Part shown: positions 1 through 8,973 of the stretch, piece by piece | How the letters are laid out: every line of letters starts with the position of its first letter | Numbering within the stretch: the first letter of the stretch is position 1 | DNA from: CAYVKM01 sp964452045 | GTDB taxonomy: Bacteria; Calditrichota; Calditrichia; RBG-13-44-9 | NCBI GenBank assembly: GCA_964452045.1 | Contig: CAYVKM010000033.1 | Coordinates: 1 to 35,457 of the forward strand | Length of the DNA stretch: 35,457 nucleotides | Direction of reading: 5' to 3' | Translations under genes and position numbers: made by a program | The notes under the pieces: model-generated | Told to the model about the DNA's origin: nothing | The model's database searches: none | Seen by the model: the letters and a program-made list of their open reading frames with translations, nothing else

Positions 1-216
1 ATCGGTGGTGCGGCAATTACTATTTTTCTGAAAGCCGCCGGCTACATATGGCCAGGTATTATGATCCCCGCCGGAGATCCCAATGGGGATCCCTGGGGGA
101 TTCCGATAATTTATCCGGCATTACTCTTCTCAATTTTGAGCCTGGTGGTTTTCAGCTATTTAAGCAAACCACCAGCCGAGGAAGAATTAAAAGAATTGTT
201 CCCGGATAAATCATAA
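1..216 (+). CDS. C-terminal end of a membrane transporter, probably sodium:solute symporter family (partial)
   Basis: The reading frame is open from the first base of the window and stops with TAA at 214-216, leaving 71 residues of the C-terminus. It shows a glycine/alanine-rich membrane stretch, a loop rich in Gly, Pro and Asp, a second hydrophobic segment at about residues 38-57, and a short charged tail beginning Ser-Lys-Pro-Pro. The last membrane helix followed by an S-K-P-P-x-E-E-E-L-type cytoplasmic tail resembles the end of SSS-family Na+/solute symporters. The family call is by resemblance only because no substrate-binding region is present, so the substrate cannot be named. It could be another multi-helix permease. 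Confidence 0.55.
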   Translation: MGGAAITIFLKAAGYIWPGIMIPAGDPNGDPWGIPIIYPALLFSILSLVVFSYLSKPPAEEELKELFPDKS

Positions 217-434
217 AGCAAATTGAGTGTCGAATTTTTTGCTATTAATAAGGGACCTTGATTTCCCGGTAGCAGTTTTGTTTTGCCGATATTTGTCGTT
301 ATATTTTGTTGGTTTAGATTTAGCATTCCTGGTCTTTTTAGAATTCTCAATTTTGTCTTTAGCCTGATCTCTGTTTCTCTTTACAGAACAGGTGCCGTGC
401 GACTTTTGATTCTAATTCAATTAATAAGCTCTAA

Positions 435-1508
435 GTGAACAGGATGAGTTATTTAACCATTACCCCTTTGGATCGCCTTTTAAGCTTTGCCCAATTGCAT
501 CTGTTGGTTTTTTCACCTCAATGGAAGCTTTCCAGTATTTATCCGTCATTAAAGAACTTTTTGGGATGGGATGATTCAGAGGCTCAAGATTTTGATTTTA
601 ATCAAAATTTCCTGCAACCTAATTTTCTGGATCTTCAGGGATTTATCAGGGAATTCCAAAACCGGGATTTTCTGGTCCGAAATTTTTACTGGCAGAATAT
701 CCGGAAATCGACCGAGGGACCCTTCGAGACCTATTTCCGGATCACCCGGAAAGAAAACCGGATTAAATCCGTAATGGCCTTTATTAAATCGGGGATCGAT
801 GAAAAAAAGATTCCTATTGATCCGGAAGATAAAACCAGACTTTATTTCTCAGAACTTTTTCCCGGCTTACTCCACAATTTTAATGGCCCCTTCGGCTCGA
901 TGACCGGGCGGATTGAACTTTTAAAACGGAAGTATCCCCAGGTAAAAGAAATTGATGAAATTCTGGCCATGGGTAACCGGATCAAGTCGTCGGTGGAGAA
1001 TGTAAGTTATAAAATGTCCCATGAACGATACCCCAGTGAATCGGAAATCGATCTGAACCGATTGCTGAAAGAGGAAATCGAATTTCTGAATTCGGATATG
1101 ATTTTTAAACATCAGGTTGATAAAAAAATCAAGCTCGATCCGGATATTCCCAAATTTCAGATGTACTATTATGTAATCAGCGGTATTATCAGTGAGACAT
1201 ACTATTTTTTCAGAAATTTTTTAAATGAAGCGGATCAATATACTTTGCAGGCGGGCACATTTCGGGAAGGACAGCAGGTCGGATTTACCTTTAATTTATT
1301 GGGCTATTTTGCTACACCCTCCGAATTGAAAGTGAGATTTCCTTTTAGCCTGGAAGGAAATTCTATGCAGATCAGGCAAAAACAAATCGATGGGCTGGAT
1401 TCAGTTTTTCTCAGTTATTGTCTGGAACGTAATAATGGCATGATTGAAATAAACGGGCGCCGGGAAATGCTGACCATGCGTTTGGTTTTACCACTTCCTC
1501 CCGGTTAA
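435..1508 (+). CDS. Degenerate sensor histidine kinase-like protein
   Basis: This is a 357-residue soluble protein with no membrane segment or signal peptide. Residues about 12-118 look like a PAS-type sensor. Residues about 137-190 resemble a HisKA dimerisation helix, with a candidate phospho-acceptor His147 followed by the N-x-N-x-P-type pattern of the H-box. The rest sits where the HATPase domain belongs, but the Asn of the N-box and the D-x-G-x-G nucleotide motif are not recognisable. Only a Gly-Leu pair and a C-terminal Gly-Met-Ile beta-strand pattern near residues 318-336 survive. It may therefore be a phosphotransfer or scaffold protein rather than an active kinase. The GTG at 435 is used here; ATG at 444 is an alternative, and neither has a strong ribosome binding site. 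No response regulator is adjacent. Confidence 0.6.
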   Translation: MNRMSYLTITPLDRLLSFAQLHLLVFSPQWKLSSIYPSLKNFLGWDDSEAQDFDFNQNFLQPNFLDLQGFIREFQNRDFLVRNFYWQNIRKSTEGPFETYFRITRKENRIKSVMAFIKSGIDEKKIPIDPEDKTRLYFSELFPGLLHNFNGPFGSMTGRIELLKRKYPQVKEIDEILAMGNRIKSSVENVSYKMSHERYPSESEIDLNRLLKEEIEFLNSDMIFKHQVDKKIKLDPDIPKFQMYYYVISGIISETYYFFRNFLNEADQYTLQAGTFREGQQVGFTFNLLGYFATPSELKVRFPFSLEGNSMQIRQKQIDGLDSVFLSYCLERNNGMIEINGRREMLTMRLVLPLPPG

Positions 1509-1524
1509 TATTAAAATAATCAAA

Positions 1525-2790
1525 TTATTCGGGTTCCTGGTCGTCGGATCGAAGAATATCCGCCCCCAGCGATTTGAATTTTTCCTCAATTTTTTCATAA
1601 CCCCGGTCAATATGGTACACGCGGTGGAGATCAGTACGCCCCTTGGCTCCCAACGCTGCCAGCACCAGAGAAGCCGATGCTCTGAGATCTGTGCTCATGA
1701 CCGGAGCGCCGTTTAAACCGGAAACTCCCTGGATAAATGCCGAGTTATTTTTGACGAGTATTTTTGCACCCAATCGGTTCAGCTCCGGGACGTGGGTAAA
1801 CCGGTCTGTAAAAATGGTATCCGTCACAATACTGCTCCCATTGGCCCGGCTCATCAATGCGATCCACTGGGCCTGCAGATCGGTGGGAAATCCGGGATAT
1901 ACCGCAGTGGTTACATTTACCGGTTTAATTTCAGTGCCACCTACTACTTCAATTTTATCCTGATCAACCTTGAGATTGGCTCCTGTTTCTTTCAATTTTT
2001 CCAACACTTCCGTCAGATGACCTGATTGACAATTATTTAAGGTCATTTTTCCATTGGTCAATAATCCGGCGATTAAAAAAGTACCTGTCTCGATTCGATC
2101 GGGAATAACCGAATAATCGCACGGGCGCAATCCCGGTACCCCTTCGATTTGTATCTTGCTGGTACCTAGGCCTTCGATCCTCGCCCCCATGCTCTTAAGG
2201 AAATTTCCCAAATCGACAATTTCCGGTTCAGTTGCGGCATTTTCCAGAATCGTAATCCCACTGGCAAGCACTGCAGCCATCATGACATTGCCGGTGGCGC
2301 CCACACTGGAGATATCAAAATGAATGTGATTCCCTTTAAGTCGATCTGCCCTGGCAACAATATATCCGCCATCCAGTTCCAGATTAGCATTCAATTTTTC
2401 CATGCCCTTCATGTGCAGGTCTACCGGTCTGGGTCCCCAGGCGCATCCCCCGGGAAGCGATACCCGGGCACGACCAAAGCGGGCTAATAATGGACCTAAT
2501 ACATAGATGGAAGCCCGCATGGTTTTCACCAGTTCGTATGGGGCTTCGGGAAAATCAGCCCGCATGGTGTCAATCATCAGTGAATGGTTCTCGAATTCAA
2601 TTTTTGCCCCGATGATGCGTAACAGGTGAGCCATGGTGCGGACATCCCTTAAACGCGGTACATTATGTATGGTGTATTTCCCAGGAGCCAGCAACGTGGC
2701 CACCATGATAGGTAAGGCTGCATTTTTGGAACCGCTGATTTCAACCGTTCCGGAGAGGTTTTTGTCGCCATGAATAATAAATTTGTCCAA
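1525..2790 (-). CDS. murA: UDP-N-acetylglucosamine 1-carboxyvinyltransferase (MurA)
   Basis: MurA transfers enolpyruvate from PEP to UDP-GlcNAc, the first committed step of peptidoglycan synthesis in the cytoplasm. The protein is 421 residues, the usual family length, and is made of two EPSP-synthase-like domains. Lys22 in the S-K-N-A-A-L-P motif and the active-site Cys116 in a G-G-C-A loop are both present; the Cys predicts fosfomycin sensitivity, whereas Cys-to-Asp variants resist. The start is TTG at 2790, supported by a GGAG motif 7 bases upstream. It lies 49 bases downstream of recN on the same strand, so the two are probably co-transcribed. It ends 16 bases from the convergent kinase-like gene. 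Confidence 0.97.
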   Translation of the reverse strand: MDKFIIHGDKNLSGTVEISGSKNAALPIMVATLLAPGKYTIHNVPRLRDVRTMAHLLRIIGAKIEFENHSLMIDTMRADFPEAPYELVKTMRASIYVLGPLLARFGRARVSLPGGCAWGPRPVDLHMKGMEKLNANLELDGGYIVARADRLKGNHIHFDISSVGATGNVMMAAVLASGITILENAATEPEIVDLGNFLKSMGARIEGLGTSKIQIEGVPGLRPCDYSVIPDRIETGTFLIAGLLTNGKMTLNNCQSGHLTEVLEKLKETGANLKVDQDKIEVVGGTEIKPVNVTTAVYPGFPTDLQAQWIALMSRANGSSIVTDTIFTDRFTHVPELNRLGAKILVKNNSAFIQGVSGLNGAPVMSTDLRASASLVLAALGAKGRTDLHRVYHIDRGYEKIEEKFKSLGADILRSDDQEPE

Positions 2791-2839
2791 CTATTTCTCC
2801 ACAGATGTGATTAAGTAATAAAGTATAATGAATCGAAGA

Positions 2840-4546
2840 TCACGATTGTGCTTCGGCCAAAAGTTGTTCCGCAGATTGCAAGATCTCCGCGCTCACTTTT
2901 TTTCCACCAATAAGATTTGCAATCTCCTTGATTCTCTCATCCCGGTTCAGGTTTAATACCCGGGTAAATGTTCGTCCGTTTTCTTCAAATTTTTCCACGC
3001 GCAGATGCGTCCCTCCAAAAGAGGCGATCTGGGGTAGGTGGGTAATACAGATAATCTGGTGCGATTCAGCTAATTTTTCGATACTTTTACCCACCGAAGA
3101 AGCTATTTTACCGGAAACCCCCGCGTCAATTTCATCGAAAATCAGAAGTGGTATCTTATCTGTCTCTGCCAGAATGTTTTTCAGGGCAAGCATTATTCGG
3201 GAAATTTCTCCGCCCGAAGCAATCTTGGTCAGCGGTTTAAATTCCTCACCTGGATTCGGTGAAATAAAGAATTCGACATCGTCGATACCGTTTTCATCAC
3301 CGGCATACTTCTTCTGTTCGTGAGCGAATATTCCGTTCTCGGACTCTATCCACATAGTGTTTACCCGAAAGAGAATTTTAGGCATTCCGATTTCTTTCAA
3401 TAGTCCGATCACTTCCTTTTCCAGCTTTTTTGCGGTCTCCTTACGGGCATTGGATAAAATGAGAGCTGCCTCATGATATTCAACCAGTTTTTGCTGATAT
3501 ATTTTCTGCAGTTTTTCAATTTCAAATTCAAAATTTTCCCGGAGAGACAATTCATGTTTTAAAGATTCCAGATGATCAAAAATGGACTGAATCGATCCCC
3601 CGTATTTTTTCTTTAACTGGGATAAAGTCGACAGCCGGAGTTCAATCTCTTCCAGCCGTTCCGGATTAAATTCCAGTTTACTCTGAAATTCCTCTACGCT
3701 ACGGGCTGCCTCCTCAACAATAATTTTTGCCGAAGAAAATTCGTTAGTAATCTTTTCCAGGTCTTCGGAATAGTTGGTCAGTTCCTTAAGGGTATGCAAA
3801 GCCTGACCTAATAATTCCAATAGGTTGGAATCGCCGGTGCCTTCGGTTAAGCGGTTAAACTCGGTAGCATATTCCACGATTTTTTCGGTATTCGCCAGGA
3901 TTTTGCGCTCCGCTTCAAGGGTTTCGTCCTCTCCCGGCTGGACTTGTGCTTTGCTGATTTCGTTCATCTGGAATTGGAATAATTCATATTTCTCGTCCAG
4001 ATTGTTCCGCTTATTTTCCAGTTCCCTTAGATTGGATAGTGCCTGCTCTACTTGCCTAAATTGTTCAGAAACGTTTCTTAATTCTTTATCCAACTTACCA
4101 TAGGCATCTAGAAAATAGCGATGGGTCTCTTTCCTGAGCAGGCTCTGGTGTTCATTTTGCCCGTGAATATCAACCAGAAGATCGCCAATTTCCGCCAGGG
4201 TGGTAATCGTGACCGGAATGTCATTGATAAAAGCCCGGGTTTGTCCCTTGGTGGAAATTTCCCTTCGCAGAAATACTTCTTCTCCGTTGCCCAATCCCCG
4301 TTCACCCAGTTTATTTTGAACTTCCTTAAGATTGCGGATATCAAAAATGGCATCGACGATGGCCTTCTCAGCCCCTGTGCGTACGACTTCGGTAAACACC
4401 CGTGCTCCTAATACCGCAGAAATAGCCCCGACAATGATGGATTTCCCTGTACCGGTTTCTCCGGTCAAAATATTAAGCCCGTTTTCAAGCTGAATACTTA
4501 AATTTTGGGCAAGGGCAAAATTTTGGATGTGAATAGACTTTAGCAT
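2840..4546 (-). CDS. recN: DNA repair protein RecN
   Basis: RecN is an SMC-like ATPase that acts early in recombinational repair of double-strand breaks. The 568-residue protein has a Walker A motif at residues 29-36 (GETGTGKS), a long central coiled coil (roughly 160-400) rich in Glu, Lys and Leu, an ABC signature at 443-447 (ASGGE), and a Walker B with D-E-I-D-A-G at 469-476. A conserved T-H-L-P-Q switch follows. Length and motif order are typical of the family. The ATG at 4546 has no clear Shine-Dalgarno. It follows the propeller gene after 126 bases and precedes murA by 49 bases. Confidence 0.96.
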   Translation of the reverse strand: MLKSIHIQNFALAQNLSIQLENGLNILTGETGTGKSIIVGAISAVLGARVFTEVVRTGAEKAIVDAIFDIRNLKEVQNKLGERGLGNGEEVFLRREISTKGQTRAFINDIPVTITTLAEIGDLLVDIHGQNEHQSLLRKETHRYFLDAYGKLDKELRNVSEQFRQVEQALSNLRELENKRNNLDEKYELFQFQMNEISKAQVQPGEDETLEAERKILANTEKIVEYATEFNRLTEGTGDSNLLELLGQALHTLKELTNYSEDLEKITNEFSSAKIIVEEAARSVEEFQSKLEFNPERLEEIELRLSTLSQLKKKYGGSIQSIFDHLESLKHELSLRENFEFEIEKLQKIYQQKLVEYHEAALILSNARKETAKKLEKEVIGLLKEIGMPKILFRVNTMWIESENGIFAHEQKKYAGDENGIDDVEFFISPNPGEEFKPLTKIASGGEISRIMLALKNILAETDKIPLLIFDEIDAGVSGKIASSVGKSIEKLAESHQIICITHLPQIASFGGTHLRVEKFEENGRTFTRVLNLNRDERIKEIANLIGGKKVSAEILQSAEQLLAEAQS

Positions 4547-4671
4547 AATTTAAATTTCGTGATACCGAAAAATTTACACAGGGAGGGGTAAGGAATTCAA
4601 GAACTGTTTTAGGAAATTTGCGATGTAAAAAAACCTGGTAGTTCAAATGGATTCTGATCCGGACTTCATCT

Positions 4672-7026
4672 CTATTTTTTGATAACCAGAATTTTACCTG
4701 AGGTTGCATTACCTTCTTCGTCAGTTACCATATATAAATATACACCGCTGGAAACTATACTTCCGGTTTGATTCCTCCCATCCCATTGGGCAAAACTTCC
4801 CAGGAAATCTTTGCTGTTGGATTGATTAATGATCCTCACCAGCCGACCCGTCGAGGTCAATATTTTTATCTCACTGTTTCCGGTTAAATTTCTGAAGTAT
4901 AGTTTGTTCGGGGTATCGTTTGAAAGAATAAGTGGAATGGGACCTACTTTTACCTGGCCCAGGTCGGGCAGGGGTGTGGTAAACGGATTACTGCGCAAAA
5001 TTGCCAGGCCGGACTGAGTACCGCAATAAACATCGCCGGTTTTGTCGTCCACAAATACACTGCGAACTTCTTTGCTTGGAAGGTTAGTCGGAAATATATT
5101 TTTACCCTGCTGTTCACTTCTTCTCGGGACGAAATGGGACCAGCTGTTTGGATCCCAGGGAGAACCACTAGCTTTTAACAAACTTAATCCGCTTTCAGTA
5201 GCAAACCACTTATTGTTCTCGTTGTCTACAAAAATATCATTTATTCTGAGCCCAATTGGCTGGTAATCCTCCCGGAAGTCAAACAGATTTCCATTAAAAT
5301 AAGCATTCAGCCCTGCCTGGGTGCCGAACCAAACATATCCGTCCTGATCCCCGGCAATGGCTAGTACCTTATTATTTTTTAAATTATCCGTTTCCGATAT
5401 ATTTGTCCAGTTGATGCTGCCTGAACTGGTGATTTGCATTCCCACCACTCCGAATCTTTCGGTACCAATCCACAAATTATCAAAAATATCCAGAGTTAAG
5501 GCGGCCACTTCATCCGTACTGATATTCAGGGACATTTTATTCCAGCTGGAGCTGTCGAAAGCAAAGCTGTTGAAATAGGGTTGATTATAATAAATGAGGG
5601 GTTGATTACTGTTTACCGAATAGACTGACAACCAGATGGCACCACGGGCTCGATCCTGTAGAATATCTGTAACTACCAGCAAATCGGGATAACTTTTGGT
5701 ATAGGAGAGAAAATGGCGAACCGAGTCCGGTGGATTTACGGTAATGGTATCATCCTCGGTTATGGAAGAAATCCAGAGCTGTCCGGGAGTTGTATAGTTG
5801 TTGAAATGATAAAACTTGAAGTTCGGGTCTATGATGATAAGACCGCCATTCCAGGAACCAATCCAGATATTTCCATCTTCATCTTGCATAATAGTCCCGT
5901 TGGACGATGTTGATCTCCATCCCGTTACATACCGGTAGTTTTCCCAGATGCCATTTTCCTTTAGGACCGAAAACCCTCTAGCTCTCTCATCTTTGAAGGA
6001 ACCTGAAACAACCCAAAGTCTTCCATTATTGTCCAATAGTGGTTGGCCAAGGGAATTGTCTATTGGTCCATTAAATTTTAATCTTTCACCGCTATCAATA
6101 TTCCGAAGACCCTTCTCACTGTACGAAACCCATATTTGACCGATATCGGTAATCGCAAAATCATTTAATAAATTTACCGGACTGTAATAGATCTGGCTGA
6201 ATTGCGTGCCATTCAGGCGATAGACCGTGCGGGTATTATTCACATAAATATTATTATCTTTCAATAAAATATGCCGAGTTACCTTATCGCCCATCCCGGC
6301 AGAAATATTGATCACACCGGATGAACTGTATTTAGTCAGCCCAGCAGTTGATCCGATGTATAAAGTATCATTCAATGCTGCCAGTGAGTAAATTGAGTTT
6401 GAGGGTAAGCCATCGCTAGTGGTCATAACCTGCCAGTTGCTGGCGGATTTTAGATTGTATCTTAAAAAATTTCCATTGGCATAAAAAAGGCCGTTATCCG
6501 AGGCAACCCAGATTCTGTTATCATGATAGATTATTTTGCGGAAGGTGCTGAAAGTCTGACCAAAATTTTGATAGAAATCGATAAACTGAAAATTTTCCTT
6601 TTCTGCATCATAAAGATAAACTGCGACCAGATCTTTGCTGATAGCCCACAGGGTGTCTTCCACTGCAACCACAGATAAGATCTCGTTTCCTTCCAGACTG
6701 TAATCTTCACTAAAACTTTTGTTATTTTTATGATAGAATGCCAGCACGCCATTCAAAGTACCCAGAATAAGCTGGTCTTTGGAAGATTCACCCATGGTGG
6801 TAAAATCCTGATCAGACAGTCCATTTTCGGCAGTGTATTTCAAGTAACTTTCAGAAAGCAAGGGTTTTTCTACAAATCCGCCGCTGGTTACTGCATAGAG
6901 TGTATCCTGAATGATATGGATCTCTCTGGCGTTGTTCAGGTTTGTAACAACTTCCCAGTTAAAATTCTGGGAAAAAAGTCCGGCATAAAAAGAGAGTATG
7001 ACCAATAGCGCTAAAATAAATTTCAT
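4672..7026 (-). CDS. Secreted two-component-regulator-type beta-propeller protein with FlgD-like C-terminal sorting domain (PorZ-like)
   Basis: From the ATG at 7026 the protein is 784 residues and opens with a clear Sec signal peptide (Met-Lys, hydrophobic core, cleavage after Phe-Ser-Gln). An in-frame ATG at 7080 would put 18 polar residues before the signal, so it is rejected. The body has many repeats of the propeller type with N-x-L/I-W-I/V-G-T/S and G-L motifs, enough for two seven-bladed propellers. The last ~70 residues form a FlgD/T9SS type A-like domain with W-D-G-R-N, S-G-V-Y-x-Y and a C-terminal Gly-Lys-Ile. Length and architecture match PorZ, a type IX secretion component that presents lipopolysaccharide to the sortase. 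The general class is secure; PorZ identity is inference. No transmembrane kinase domain follows, so it is not a hybrid sensor. Confidence 0.75.
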   Translation of the reverse strand: MKFILALLVILSFYAGLFSQNFNWEVVTNLNNAREIHIIQDTLYAVTSGGFVEKPLLSESYLKYTAENGLSDQDFTTMGESSKDQLILGTLNGVLAFYHKNNKSFSEDYSLEGNEILSVVAVEDTLWAISKDLVAVYLYDAEKENFQFIDFYQNFGQTFSTFRKIIYHDNRIWVASDNGLFYANGNFLRYNLKSASNWQVMTTSDGLPSNSIYSLAALNDTLYIGSTAGLTKYSSSGVINISAGMGDKVTRHILLKDNNIYVNNTRTVYRLNGTQFSQIYYSPVNLLNDFAITDIGQIWVSYSEKGLRNIDSGERLKFNGPIDNSLGQPLLDNNGRLWVVSGSFKDERARGFSVLKENGIWENYRYVTGWRSTSSNGTIMQDEDGNIWIGSWNGGLIIIDPNFKFYHFNNYTTPGQLWISSITEDDTITVNPPDSVRHFLSYTKSYPDLLVVTDILQDRARGAIWLSVYSVNSNQPLIYYNQPYFNSFAFDSSSWNKMSLNISTDEVAALTLDIFDNLWIGTERFGVVGMQITSSGSINWTNISETDNLKNNKVLAIAGDQDGYVWFGTQAGLNAYFNGNLFDFREDYQPIGLRINDIFVDNENNKWFATESGLSLLKASGSPWDPNSWSHFVPRRSEQQGKNIFPTNLPSKEVRSVFVDDKTGDVYCGTQSGLAILRSNPFTTPLPDLGQVKVGPIPLILSNDTPNKLYFRNLTGNSEIKILTSTGRLVRIINQSNSKDFLGSFAQWDGRNQTGSIVSSGVYLYMVTDEEGNATSGKILVIKK

Positions 7027-7123
7027 CAATCGAATAATCTTTCCTTTAGTTGAAACTTTCGATGACCATATGTTAGTCAATTTATTTCTGTTCCAAAAGT
7101 TTCAAATCAATTGTTGAAGTTGA

Positions 7124-7591
7124 TTATTTAAAATTTCCCATCAGATCACACATTTCAATAGCAGAGAGCGCTGCATCCCAACCTTTATTTCCGGCCTTGG
7201 TGCCGGCTCTCTCAATGGCCTGTTCCAGGGTATCCGTGGTGATAATGCCAAAAATAACTGGTAGTTTCGTCTCCAGTGACGTTTGAGCGATGCCTTTTGA
7301 CACTTCAGCTGCAATATAATCAAAATGAGGGGTTCCACCTCGAATTACCGCTCCCAGACAAATCACCGCATCATATGCCTTTGACAGTGCTGCCTTTTTG
7401 GCCACCAGCGGGATTTCAAAGGAACCGGGCACCCAGTAAATGGTAATATTTTCTTCCTTGGTCTGATGCCGATAAAGACAGTCTAAGGCGCCCTCCAACA
7501 ATTTTGTGGATATGAATTCGTTGTAACGGCTAATCACAATAGCAAATTTACGACCTTCGGCATTCAGTATTCCCTGAATTTGTTTTGGCAT
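7124..7591 (-). CDS. ribH: 6,7-dimethyl-8-ribityllumazine synthase
   Basis: RibH condenses 3,4-dihydroxybutanone 4-phosphate with the ribityl-aminopyrimidine to give lumazine, the penultimate riboflavin step. The ATG at 7591 gives 155 residues, the normal length, and has GGAG 7 bases upstream; a TTG further up at 7609 is in frame but lacks such support. Visible family features are S-R-Y-N-E near the N-terminus, the W-V-P-G-S-F-E-I-P loop, the G-A-V-I-R-G-x-T-x-H-F-D catalytic segment with its His, and the K-A-G-N-K-G-W-D-A-A end. It is the last gene of the rib operon, 129 bases after ribBA. Confidence 0.97.
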   Translation of the reverse strand: MPKQIQGILNAEGRKFAIVISRYNEFISTKLLEGALDCLYRHQTKEENITIYWVPGSFEIPLVAKKAALSKAYDAVICLGAVIRGGTPHFDYIAAEVSKGIAQTSLETKLPVIFGIITTDTLEQAIERAGTKAGNKGWDAALSAIEMCDLMGNFK

Positions 7592-7720
7592 TTTTAGCTC
7601 CAATCTCAAAGTTAAAATAGTTGATTTTTATACTCTTCTCAAGTACCTAATTTGGAATGATCAATTTAACTATTTTTCTTCAGTGTATGTAATAGTTCAG
7701 ACCAGGTATATCCAACCTGA

Positions 7721-8956
7721 TTATTTAGATGGATTATTTTTTTTGTCGAAAATAAGCAGATGACCTAATTTCTCTTTTTTGGTTTTCAAATAATTTTTAT
7801 TCGCCGGATTTGGCTCAATTTCGATGGGAACACGCTCAACAATTTCCAGACCATATCCCTGCAGTCCGACAACCTTTTTTGGATTATTGGTCATAAGTCT
7901 CAACTTTTTAATCCCCAGATCGATCAGCATTTGTGCCCCTAATCCATAATCTCTCAAATCCGCCTTGAACCCTAATTCTTCGTTCGCTTCAACCGTATCC
8001 TTACCTTCATCCTGTAGTTTGTATGCCAGAATTTTATTTGCCAGACCTATCCCACGTCCCTCCTGACGCATGTATAAAAGAGCGCCACGTCCTTCTTTTT
8101 CAATTTTTGCCAGAGCATGGTGCAGTTGATCACCACAATCGCATCTCAGTGAACCCAAAGTATCCCCGGTAAGGCATTCTGAATGAACCCTAACCAGCAC
8201 CGGTTCATCCGTCGTCACATCCCCTTTGATCAATGCCAGATGGTGATCAGTTGGATTCAGAAAATTTTCGTATAATACCAGCTCAAAATTTCCATAAAAC
8301 GAAGGTAGATGAACTTCTGTAACTCTTCTTACCAACCGTTCTTTATGTCGGCGGTAGTTAATGAGATCTGCTATGGTAATGATTTTTAAATCAAATTCGT
8401 CGGCAATTTTTTTGAGTTTGGGCAATCGTGCCATTTTTCCGTTGTCGTCCATAATTTCGCATAAAACACCCGCCGGAATCAAACCGGCCATCCTGGCCAG
8501 ATCCACTACCGCTTCAGTATGGCCCGCCCGCCGCAGAACACCGCCTGGTTTTGATATTAAGGGAAATATATGCCCTGGTCTGGCCAGGTCTTCCGGACTT
8601 GTGTCTGGATCGATCGCCTTTTGAATGGTTAAGGCCCGGTCGTAGGCGGATACACCGGTCGTTGTTCCGATCCGCGCATCAATGGTCACTGTAAAAGCGG
8701 TTCCATGAAGTGCGGTGTTTCTCTCCACCATGTACTCCAGTTCCAATTCTTCGGCGCGATCTTCAGTAAGGGCCAGACATACCATTCCCCGGCCAAATTT
8801 GGTCATAAAATTGATTGCCTCAGGTGTTACTTTCTCGGCAGCCATGATGAAGTCGCCTTCATTCTCCCGGTCTTCATCATCAATTACAATAAGAATTTTA
8901 CCCGATTTAAGTTCACCAATTGCAGTGTCAATATCGGTTGTTAACTTATTTGACAT
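7721..8956 (-). CDS. ribBA: Bifunctional 3,4-dihydroxybutanone 4-phosphate synthase / GTP cyclohydrolase II
   Basis: This fusion supplies both riboflavin precursors: the four-carbon unit from ribulose 5-phosphate and the pyrimidine from GTP. Starting at the ATG at 8956 (GGAG 8 bases upstream; an in-frame TTG at 8977 is less likely) it has 411 residues. The RibB half holds the acidic D-D-E-D-R-E-N-E-G-D motif at 26-36 and the R-x-G-H-T-E-A segment. The RibA half has three zinc Cys (261, 272, 274) and the R-Q-E-G-R-G-I-G-L loop, so both halves look catalytically intact. It starts 17 bases after the ribE stop. Confidence 0.97.
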   Translation of the reverse strand: MSNKLTTDIDTAIGELKSGKILIVIDDEDRENEGDFIMAAEKVTPEAINFMTKFGRGMVCLALTEDRAEELELEYMVERNTALHGTAFTVTIDARIGTTTGVSAYDRALTIQKAIDPDTSPEDLARPGHIFPLISKPGGVLRRAGHTEAVVDLARMAGLIPAGVLCEIMDDNGKMARLPKLKKIADEFDLKIITIADLINYRRHKERLVRRVTEVHLPSFYGNFELVLYENFLNPTDHHLALIKGDVTTDEPVLVRVHSECLTGDTLGSLRCDCGDQLHHALAKIEKEGRGALLYMRQEGRGIGLANKILAYKLQDEGKDTVEANEELGFKADLRDYGLGAQMLIDLGIKKLRLMTNNPKKVVGLQGYGLEIVERVPIEIEPNPANKNYLKTKKEKLGHLLIFDKKNNPSK

Positions 8957-8973
8957 TGTTTCCGCTCCATCTA

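Noticed and set aside
156..350. Open frame of 64 codons on the minus strand overlapping the end of the transporter
   Set aside because: It overlaps a better supported plus-strand frame, its composition is low-complexity Asn/Leu, and no ribosome binding site is seen.
217..434. Possible small gene or RNA between the transporter and the kinase-like gene
   Set aside because: No start codon with a ribosome binding site, no strong hairpin and no recognisable RNA.
1509..1524. Small AATAAT/ATTATT inverted repeat between the convergent kinase-like and murA genes as a bidirectional terminator
   Set aside because: The stem has only A-T pairs and is too weak to claim.
7027..7080. Longer start for the propeller protein
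   Set aside because: It would place 18 polar residues before the signal peptide; the ATG at 7026 gives a normal signal sequence.
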